From JBFWYO01 sp050186335 (GTDB taxonomy: Bacteria; Pseudomonadota; Alphaproteobacteria; Bin65): DNA of 52,593 nt. A program made the translations under genes and the position numbers. The stretch covers positions 1 through 52,593 of the forward strand of contig JBFWYO010000022.1 of the NCBI GenBank assembly GCA_050186335.1, read 5' to 3'. The notes under the pieces were generated by a model. That model searched no databases, was not told where the DNA came from, and saw only the letters and a list, made by a program, of their open reading frames with translations. The stretch's first letter is position 1; each line of letters starts with the position of its first letter. Positions 47,004 through 52,593 of this stretch are shown here, in pieces.

Positions 47004-47037
47004 ATTTTATTATGTATTATAATAACATATAATTAAA
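47004..47037. other. AT-rich cluster with inverted motif copies in a convergent spacer
   Basis: The 34 bases are almost pure A/T in a GC-rich genome. On the minus strand TAATACATAATAAAAT (47004-47019) matches motif copy A at 13 of 16 positions, and the perfect palindrome TATTATAATA lies at 47015-47024. The spacer 46989-47262 lies between convergent genes; it contains no ORF I can support. A short imperfect stem (47139-47164) follows. A promoter or small RNA is possible. Confidence 0.35.
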
Positions 47038-47262
47038 GTGTGAGATTCTTTGGATTTAGTGCGAAGTCAGTAGCCGTCCTTTAATAGAATCAAAGGCGCT
47101 ACTTCAAGTTTGTGCACGGCGATCGCGTTTTGAAATCTATCACGGCGACATAATTGCCCGTGATGTATCGTCTACTCGGCATAATCATGTTCTCGAATAA
47201 TGGGATCGAACATTTTTGCTCAGTTGATCGCCGCGGCGATGCCATCTATGGCTCGGGCGAAA

Positions 47263-48243
47263 CTAACCCGCCGCCGGCGCGAGCGAGTAGCGCCAACCAA
47301 TCGCTAGGCCCCACATGATCCAAATCAATTCGCGGATGCGGCGCACGCCGCCGACGACGATGCCGATTGCCGGATTACCCGTCAGCGCCGTGCCCAGCAA
47401 AAAGAACGCGCCTTCTTGGATACCTACTCCGGCGGGGACAAAAAATATCCCTGCGCGCAAAAACTGTACGATCGATTCGATGATGAACGCATCGGTCCAG
47501 GACGCGGGTCCGTCGACGACATTCAAGACGATCCAAATTTCCACGGCGCCGCAAATCCAATTCAGGGAGGCGAGGAGCACCGCCAATGCAAACCGGGATT
47601 TCTGCAATGTATAGAACCGCACGAGCAAATCTTCGATGTTGCGAATCTGACTGATCCAGAGTCGAGCCCTGTTATGCCGCCGCGCCCATGTCAGGCCCCA
47701 GCCTGCTATCGAGAAGCACCGGAAGCGCTGCGCCAGGAAGAGCAGCGCGGCAAATGTCGTCATGGCGGCGAAGCCGGCTGTCGCCGTCGCTGCGTAGTCG
47801 GACGGTAGTTTTGGTTCGGTCAATATACAAATCAATCCGACGGCAAGCAGCGGCAACAAGCCGATTATCATGCATGTGCGCGCCACCGTAAGCGAAGCGA
47901 TCCCGCGCCGATATCCGATGCCGTAGTGGGTCTTTAGGAGAAGCGCCTTGAGCGGCTCGCCGCCGATCGTGCCCAGCGGTGTTGAGTTGTTATAGGCTTC
48001 GCCGACCATGCGCAGCTTCCACAGCCTATAGCTCCAGATCGCCGAGGGTCGAACGCGGCATAAGGCGAGCTGCCAGACCCACACGTCGAGCATGAATGCG
48101 AATTGGCCTAGCGCGAGAATGGGAATAATCCACCAATTTATTCCCAATAGAAGCGAAGCCACCTCCGGTAGGTCGATCTGCCAGACGATCAGGATCAGCA
48201 ATATTATTCCGAGCGGAAGATACACGAAGGTTACAAGCCGCAT
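47263..48243 (-). CDS. Flippase-like integral membrane protein (UPF0104/LPG-synthase TM type)
   Basis: A 326-residue protein with about seven to eight membrane helices and the family motifs STPLGTIGGEPLKALLLK and FVPAGVGIQEGAFFLLGTAL. Proteins of this class include the membrane part of lysylphosphatidylglycerol synthase and HpnL of hopanoid clusters; they are thought to move lipids across membranes. ATG 48243 begins MRLVTFVYLPLG. It is divergent from a small secreted protein gene across 293 bases in which I see no gene. The substrate is unknown. Confidence 0.85.
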   Translation of the reverse strand: MRLVTFVYLPLGIILLILIVWQIDLPEVASLLLGINWWIIPILALGQFAFMLDVWVWQLALCRVRPSAIWSYRLWKLRMVGEAYNNSTPLGTIGGEPLKALLLKTHYGIGYRRGIASLTVARTCMIIGLLPLLAVGLICILTEPKLPSDYAATATAGFAAMTTFAALLFLAQRFRCFSIAGWGLTWARRHNRARLWISQIRNIEDLLVRFYTLQKSRFALAVLLASLNWICGAVEIWIVLNVVDGPASWTDAFIIESIVQFLRAGIFFVPAGVGIQEGAFFLLGTALTGNPAIGIVVGGVRRIRELIWIMWGLAIGWRYSLAPAAG

Positions 48244-48536
48244 GCGATAACTCCGTTACTCTCGGTTGCCCGCGGCCGTGCCGACCGAACGAGGCAACGC
48301 GTTGCGGTGCAATTTGACGGAAGGGCCAAAGCCCGGTCTGCCCGATAACAACGCCATCGAACCCGATGCTCGATGTTCCGCAGTGTCTCGTGCTCCCTTG
48401 GCACTGCGAAGCGCGTCGGAGAGCCTTGGGATGTCGATATCGCGATTTCTGGAAATCGGCATTCCGCGCGTATTCGAACTGCCGGCTGCCCGGGTTTCAA
48501 TCGATACGAAACACTACGTTTAAGAGGAGATCTGCC

Positions 48537-48938
48537 ATGTTGGTCTGCATGAAGCGAACGATCCTTGCATTGCCGCTGGCGGCATGCATTGCAATTGCGG
48601 GCACGCAGCCAAGTCGAGCGGACGCAGCCGGCTTTCTTGTCCAAGGCGCCATTTTGGTCGGCGCTTTAGCGGTTGTCGGCGCGGTGACGGTCGTACGTGC
48701 GATCGTGAACTCACGGACGGAAATGCCGCATGCACTGGCTCAACGTCCGACGGCCGGCGCGGATTCGGATGCTAAGATGCGGCCGCTGGTATCAGAAGCG
48801 GTTGGCGGATCTTTCGCGGTGATTGCCTCAGCGCCAAGAACGGAAAAGGAGAAGTTCTTCGCGCTGCCGCTGTGCCGAACAGTGGGGGGGTATGAAAAAT
48901 ACTATGCGGAAACGGGCCGAGTCTGTCGCTTGTATTGA
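48537..48938 (+). CDS. Small secreted or membrane-anchored hypothetical protein
   Basis: A 133-residue protein. ATG 48537 has an AAGAGGAGA site 6 bases upstream; a second ATG at 48549 (MKRTILALPLAACIAIAG) would still leave a signal peptide. After the signal segment a hydrophobic helix follows (LVQGAILVGALAVVGAVTVV), then a polar region and two cysteines near the end (LPLCRTVGGYEKYYAETGRVCRLY region) that could form a disulfide. I do not recognise the family. It converges on the TetR gene, with 3 bases between the stop codons. Confidence 0.7.
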   Translation: MLVCMKRTILALPLAACIAIAGTQPSRADAAGFLVQGAILVGALAVVGAVTVVRAIVNSRTEMPHALAQRPTAGADSDAKMRPLVSEAVGGSFAVIASAPRTEKEKFFALPLCRTVGGYEKYYAETGRVCRLY

Positions 48939-48941
48939 GGG

Positions 48942-49544
48942 CTATCCCTGCCGTGAAGTGTCGGTATTGCCGCGAATCATTTGCGCGCATAGGTTCGTGG
49001 TTGCCTCGATCTGATCGGCCAGATTTCCTTTAAGGCGATTGAGAATTCGCGAATCAGTGACCTGAATGATCGCGCCGACGACGAGCGAGGTCGCCAACTC
49101 AATGTTGGTCCGTGGGATTTCGCTCCGGCGCATTGCTTCCGCGATGACAAGGCGAAAAATCGTGTAGGGATTGTCGCGCACCGAGGGGACGCGCTTGAGA
49201 TGCTGGTGACGCGAAACATAAATGTATGTGACAAGCAGCCAATCCTGGTCGAATCGGCGAAAAACGTATCCGATCATCGCGTGCAGTCTGTCACGCAGAT
49301 CCTTCCCTTTCCGCGCACACTTGCGTAATTCATGCCCCATCTCGGTCCAACCGGAAATAAATAAGTGCCAGGCGAGATCTTCCTTACTGGGAAAATGATT
49401 GTACATAGCGCCGAGTGAAATGCCCGCTTTATCGGCGATGTCGCGGATCGAGGTAGCCGCTATGCCTTGTTCGACAAACAATTCAAGGGCGGCGCGCTCG
49501 ATGCGGTGACGCGTGCCTGCCGACTTTTCCGCCCGACGTTCCAT
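48942..49544 (-). CDS. TetR/AcrR-family regulator
   Basis: A 200-residue regulator. The DNA-binding helices are in ALELFVEQGIAATSIRDIA and AGISLGAMYNHFPSKEDLA. The C-terminal ligand domain follows (VATSLVVGAIIQVTDSRI type segment). ATG 49544 is preferred over TTG 49553, which is in frame. A palindromic operator is 25 bases upstream and an almost identical one covers the start of the next upstream gene, indicating autoregulation and control of that gene. Confidence 0.9.
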   Translation of the reverse strand: MERRAEKSAGTRHRIERAALELFVEQGIAATSIRDIADKAGISLGAMYNHFPSKEDLAWHLFISGWTEMGHELRKCARKGKDLRDRLHAMIGYVFRRFDQDWLLVTYIYVSRHQHLKRVPSVRDNPYTIFRLVIAEAMRRSEIPRTNIELATSLVVGAIIQVTDSRILNRLKGNLADQIEATTNLCAQMIRGNTDTSRQG

Positions 49545-49569
49545 CGAAAGCAATCTGCCCAGGGTTTTT

Positions 49570-49583
49570 TGAACGAATGTTCA
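49570..49583. promoter_or_regulatory. TetR operator, site 1
   Basis: TGAACGAATGTTCA has perfect 5-base arms (TGAAC/GTTCA) and lies 25 bases upstream of the TetR ATG. It matches site 2 (50231-50244, read on the minus strand) at 13 of 14 positions. Confidence 0.65.
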
Positions 49584-49693
49584 TCTTATTCCTGCAGGTT
49601 GGTGCTGACAATTGATCGAATATGCAGTGTCCGATCCGAGCCGACGGCTTATCTTGCCGGACGCAAGAGTAGTTCGTCTGCCGAGTTTTCGCG

Positions 49694-50245
49694 TTACGGG
49701 CCGAGAATCTTGCGCAGTTGTCGTTCGGCCAACGGCATCATGGCGCCGGACTTGAATGCCTGCCAGATCAGCTCGTGCGGCGTGCCATGATAATGCTGCG
49801 GCATTGCAGGATGATTCCGATCGTGTCGCCATGCCGACGCCGCGTAGCGCAATGTCAGTTGTCGAATTCGTGTCGTGCGTGCCGAGATCGAATGGTCGGC
49901 GAAGAAATCACATCCGAGTCGCCGAAGCGCTGTGTCCCTGACCCGGATCCGGGCTTCCATCCACCAGGGAACGCCGCCACGCCCATTGCGAATGCCGAAT
50001 GCGTCGTTCATGGATTGGCATCGCTGATCGAGGAACTGCTGCAAAGAGGCAGCCAGCCATGCAGACAATGCGTCTGGCAGCGGCTCGTTTGAATGACACA
50101 GCCGGGCGATCGTGCGGATGTTCTCGATCGATTCCAACACCCGAAACTCCCATCTAAAGCGCCGCGGTAATGCGCACTGTTCAGTCAACGGCAGACGAAT
50201 TAAGCGGTGCGCGAGGGCATAAAAAATGAATGAACAATCGTTCAT
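49694..50245 (-). CDS. Conserved hypothetical protein, under a TetR operator
   Basis: Up to 183 residues, largely helical. The clearly protein-like part runs from RFRWEFRVLESIENIRTIA through LRRLGCDFFADHSISARTTR to a conserved-looking C-terminus, HYHGTPHELIWQAFKSG and ERQLRKILG. No enzymatic motif is recognised. ATG 50245 lies inside a palindromic TetR site, so the true start may be later, for example the TTG about 19 codons inside. It is upstream of the TetR gene on the same strand and both have the same operator, so the two form one regulatory unit. Confidence 0.72.
   Translation of the reverse strand: MNDCSFIFYALAHRLIRLPLTEQCALPRRFRWEFRVLESIENIRTIARLCHSNEPLPDALSAWLAASLQQFLDQRCQSMNDAFGIRNGRGGVPWWMEARIRVRDTALRRLGCDFFADHSISARTTRIRQLTLRYAASAWRHDRNHPAMPQHYHGTPHELIWQAFKSGAMMPLAERQLRKILGP
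50230..50245. promoter_or_regulatory. TetR operator, site 2
   Basis: ATGAACAATCGTTCAT has perfect 6-base arms and covers the annotated start of the hypothetical gene. The core on the minus strand is TGAACGATTGTTCA, one base different from site 1. Confidence 0.65.
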
Positions 50246-50794
50246 ATCATTTCATTTCGGCTAAGTCAAGTAGGACGGAGGAGATGGATCAGAGCGTGCG
50301 CAGGTGCCAAGTTAAGGCGAACGGCCTCAATGGCCGGGGAAATGTCGCGGCGTTACCTTCCTGCTAGGCGGATATCTGACTTGAGCGTCCTCCGATTGGC
50401 CGCCGCGAATCGTTGGCCGCCTACCGCCGAAAATTTTCAATTTCTCACGCGGCACAGTGCGACAAATTCTGTCTCATTGTCGACTGTCGACACGACAATG
50501 CAGCGCACCGCGATGAATTGTCGAATAACGGGTGCCGGCGTCTCGAACGCATGCACGGCGGCTGACCCCAAGTTCCGGCGCCGATGTCGAATGGCTCGGC
50601 ATAATAATCTGGTTCCGGTCGGTACGATCCGACGCGATAAGTTGCGCACGGCCAAGGCGGTCGAAGCCTCGAACTGGAAATTTTGGAGTGAGCAGATCAA
50701 CCGCACGGCGCAATCCACGCCCGTCTGCGCTCCGTGAATCTATTTCGAAGTGTTGCAGTCGTCGCACAAGTGTTTGAGTATGGCGACCAAGCAA
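50246..50794. other. Gene-free stretch between the hypothetical gene and tusA
   Basis: About 550 bases. Open frames of 93-135 codons exist on both strands, but their translations are basic, low in hydrophobic periodicity and unlike any family I know. The promoter of the hypothetical gene must be at its left end. Nothing else was seen. Confidence 0.45.
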
Positions 50795-51022
50795 TCAGCG
50801 GCGTTTGACGATGCGGAATATATAAAGGTCGCCGGTTCGCGCTTCGGCTGCCAGCGTCTGGCCGGCCCGATGGACGAAAACCGGCACGTCGATCACCGCC
50901 AAGGGGTCGGTGCATTCGAGCACCAGCACGGAGCCGACCGAGACGCGGCGAAGCGCAGTTTTCGCGCGCAACACCAGTTCGGGACATTTCAGTCCGCGAA
51001 GGTTGAGCACAGTCTCGTTCAT
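50795..51022 (-). CDS. tusA: TusA-family sulfurtransferase
   Basis: A 75-residue protein with the SirA/TusA signature LNLRGLKCPELVLRAKTAL, in which the Cys-Pro cysteine (about residue 13) carries the persulfide. ATG 51022 follows AGGTGGGG and gives the usual family length; the open frame extends to 51103. TusA proteins move sulfur for tRNA thiolation, molybdenum cofactor or other acceptors. It is divergent from a molybdenum-dependent formate dehydrogenase, so a role in sulfuration or maturation of that enzyme is plausible. Confidence 0.88.
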   Translation of the reverse strand: MNETVLNLRGLKCPELVLRAKTALRRVSVGSVLVLECTDPLAVIDVPVFVHRAGQTLAAEARTGDLYIFRIVKRR

Positions 51023-51224
51023 CGACCCCACCTGCGCCCACTCATAGCGGCCGCGAACCGGCCCGGCGCGCGGGCAATTGTCTTTCTCTTCCTGTGGCAG
51101 CATTTAGCGGTCATTGAGCGGCATATTCCCGGGCGTTCGGCGTTCGGCATCGCGGCAATCTAACGAACGATGCAGCCAAGCATAGTTCGTTGGATCGATA
51201 ACTCCAGCTATTGCGGCAATTTCT

Positions 51225-51262
51225 ATTATGTCATGATATAATGTGAAATTTTCAATTTTACA
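51225..51262. promoter_or_regulatory. Two adjacent imperfect palindromes between tusA and the formate dehydrogenase
   Basis: ATTATGTCATGATATAAT (51225-51242) has 8 of 9 complementary arm pairs. TGTGAAATT and AATTTTACA (51242-51262) pair at 8 of 9 around TTC. They form an AT-rich island in the 472-base divergent gap 51023-51494, which otherwise holds no gene. Confidence 0.45.
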
Positions 51263-51494
51263 CGAAGCTGAGAAATAACTTGTATTTTTGCACAGCAGTT
51301 TGCGGCGAATCCGATCAAACTCGGCGCCAAGGTCGGGGTGGGCGGAACCCGATTTAGACGTGTAGGCCAAATGTATTGAAGGCCGCATTTCATTGACACT
51401 CGGTCGGCTTAAAACGTAGGCTGTCGGCAATATTAAGAAAGCGTTGGCGCGGTCCATGTGCCGTGACCGTGCGTTGCGCAGGGAGAGGAAACAT

Positions 51495-52593
51495 ATGACC
51501 ATTATGGAGCTTTCGCGGCGCCAGTTCCTCGGCGCGTCGGGTGCCAGCCTGGCGGTGACCACGCTCGGCGCCTTCGGCTTCGGCGGCATCGAGGCGGCTC
51601 ACGCCGCTGCCATCCGGCCCTTCAAACTCGCGCATACCACGCAGACGCGTAATACCTGTCCGTACTGCTCGGTGGCGTGCGGGGTGATTCTTTATTCCAA
51701 GGGCGATAAGGCGAAGAACGAAAAGGCCAAGATCGTCCATATCGAAGGCGACACGGATCACCCGACGAATCGCGGCACGCTGTGCCCGAAGGGTGCCGCG
51801 CTGCTGGATTTCGTGCACTCCGAGACCCGGCTGCAATATCCGATGCATCGCAAGCCGAAGACCGGCAAGTTCGAACGCGTTACATGGGATTTCGCGCTCG
51901 ATCGCATCGCGCGGCTGATGAAGGACGATCGCGACAAGAATTTCATCGCCAAGAACAATGACGGTACGACGGTAAATCGCTGGACCACTACCGGTTTCCT
52001 CGCGGCGTCGGCCACCACCAACGAAACGGCTTTCGTGACGTATAAGGTGGTCCGCAGCGCGGGAATGCTGCTCTTCGACAATCAAGCGCGAGTCTGACAC
52101 GGCCCAACGGTGGCGAGTCTCGCCCCAACATTCGGCCGCGGCGCGATGACGAATTCCTGGACCGATATCAGGAACACGGATCTCGTTGTCATCATGGGCG
52201 GCAATGCCGCCGAGGCGCACCCGTGCGGCTTCAAATGGGTCACCGAAGCCAAGGCCAAACGCGGTGCCAAGCTGATCGTCGTCGATCCGCGGTATACGCG
52301 TTCGGCTGCGGTCTCCGATATTTACGCGCCGATTCGTCCCGGGACCGACATCGCGTTCCTGCTCGGCGTCATGAACTACTGCATCTCGAACGACAAGGTG
52401 CAGTGGGACTACGTCAAAATGTTCACCAACGCGTCGTATATGGTGAAGGACGAGTTCAACTACTCGGACGGTTTGTTCACCGGCTACGACGAAGCGCGCC
52501 GCGATTACAACCGGTCGAGCTGGGAATACAAGATCTGTGAGGATGGCTTCGCGGTCGTCGACGAGACGCTGCAGAATCCGCGCTGCGTCTGGA
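51495..52593 (+). CDS. fdnG: Formate dehydrogenase alpha subunit, selenocysteine-containing (FdnG/FdoG type; C-terminus beyond window)
   Basis: Molybdenum/tungsten-bis-MGD formate dehydrogenase catalytic subunit, oxidising formate to CO2. A twin-arginine signal (SRRQFLGASGASLAVTTLG) directs export. The 4Fe-4S cysteines are in TCPYCSVACG and GTLCPKGAA. At residue 201 the frame meets TGA (52095-52097) in DNQARV-U-HGPTVASLAP, the exact place of selenocysteine in FdnG; the sequence continues without stop as an ordinary FdnG (GGNAAEAHPCGFKWV, DPRYTRSAAVSDIYAPIRPG) to the window end. A SECIS-like hairpin follows the TGA. ATG 51495 has a GGGAGAGG site. It should not be annotated as a 200-residue truncated protein. 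Confidence 0.94.
52095..52138 (+). promoter_or_regulatory. UGA selenocysteine codon and bacterial SECIS hairpin
   Basis: TGA at 52095-52097 is followed by a hairpin with apical stem GGCGA/TCGCC (52112-52116, 52120-52124) and loop GTC, giving the AGUCU-type loop that resembles the GGUCU recognised by SelB. The lower stem CGGCC (52100-52104) can pair with GGCCG (52134-52138). Distance to the UGA fits bacterial SECIS elements. Confidence 0.8.

Noticed and set aside
50330..50737. A 135-codon frame as a gene
   Set aside because: No recognisable domain, no ribosome site, and competing frames of similar length on the other strand.
52095..52097. TGA as the end of a 200-residue protein
   Set aside because: Canonical FdnG sequence continues in frame beyond it and a SECIS-like hairpin follows.

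Overview
The window is GC-rich DNA that most resembles a soil alphaproteobacterium of the Hyphomicrobiales (Bradyrhizobium/Xanthobacteraceae-like). This is inferred from a SAM-II riboswitch in front of a metZ-type gene, a Fur/PerR/Irr-type operator at katG, many Liv-type ABC and TRAP transporters, and a selenocysteine formate dehydrogenase. No rRNA, tRNA, CRISPR array or complete insertion sequence was seen. Only one stretch (about 4.9-6.7 kb) looks eroded or recently acquired.

Layout. (1) 0-4.9 kb: a TetR gene cut by the window edge faces an amidohydrolase, a fused TRAP permease and a thiolase across a perfect 20-bp palindrome. (2) 4.9-6.7 kb: gene-poor stretch with a possible gene remnant, a small PD-(D/E)XK-like protein and a possible zinc-ribbon ORF. 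(3) 6.7-9.8 kb: methyltransferase and katG, the latter with a Fur-family operator. (4) 10.2-17.6 kb: a TRAP system (fused DctQM plus DctP) interleaved with a VOC protein, two tandem 3-hydroxyanthranilate-dioxygenase-like cupins, an alpha/beta hydrolase and a luciferase-like flavin monooxygenase. (5) 18-28.4 kb: thiolase-like gene, feruloyl-CoA-synthase-like ligase, a complete Liv-type ABC transporter, a MarR regulator and a NicC-like flavoprotein monooxygenase; four copies of an AT-rich motif sit in the promoters of this block. (6) 28.6-31.9 kb: small membrane protein, D-2-hydroxyacid dehydrogenase, YfcG-type GST and a second MarR regulator. (7) 32-45 kb: a second Liv-type transporter, CoxG-like protein and a three-subunit molybdenum hydroxylase on the minus strand, divergent from nicC-nicX-nicD. 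(8) 45.2-47 kb: SAM-II riboswitch, metZ and a rhodanese. (9) 47.3-51 kb: flippase-like membrane protein, small secreted protein, TetR regulator and a hypothetical gene sharing an operator, and TusA. (10) 51.5 kb to the end: formate dehydrogenase alpha subunit whose in-frame UGA is read as selenocysteine.

How it fits together. Block 7 encodes a near-complete upper nicotinate pathway: uptake, Mo-dependent ring hydroxylation, NicC to 2,5-dihydroxypyridine, NicX ring opening, and NicD deformylation to maleamate. The lower enzymes (maleamate amidase, maleate isomerase) are not in the window. Block 5 appears to be a parallel, co-regulated route that combines a NicC paralogue with CoA ligation and a thiolase; I know of no described pathway with that combination. 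Block 4 may be a third ring-cleavage module. The window therefore reads as an island for degrading aromatic and N-heteroaromatic acids, followed by housekeeping sulfur and formate genes.
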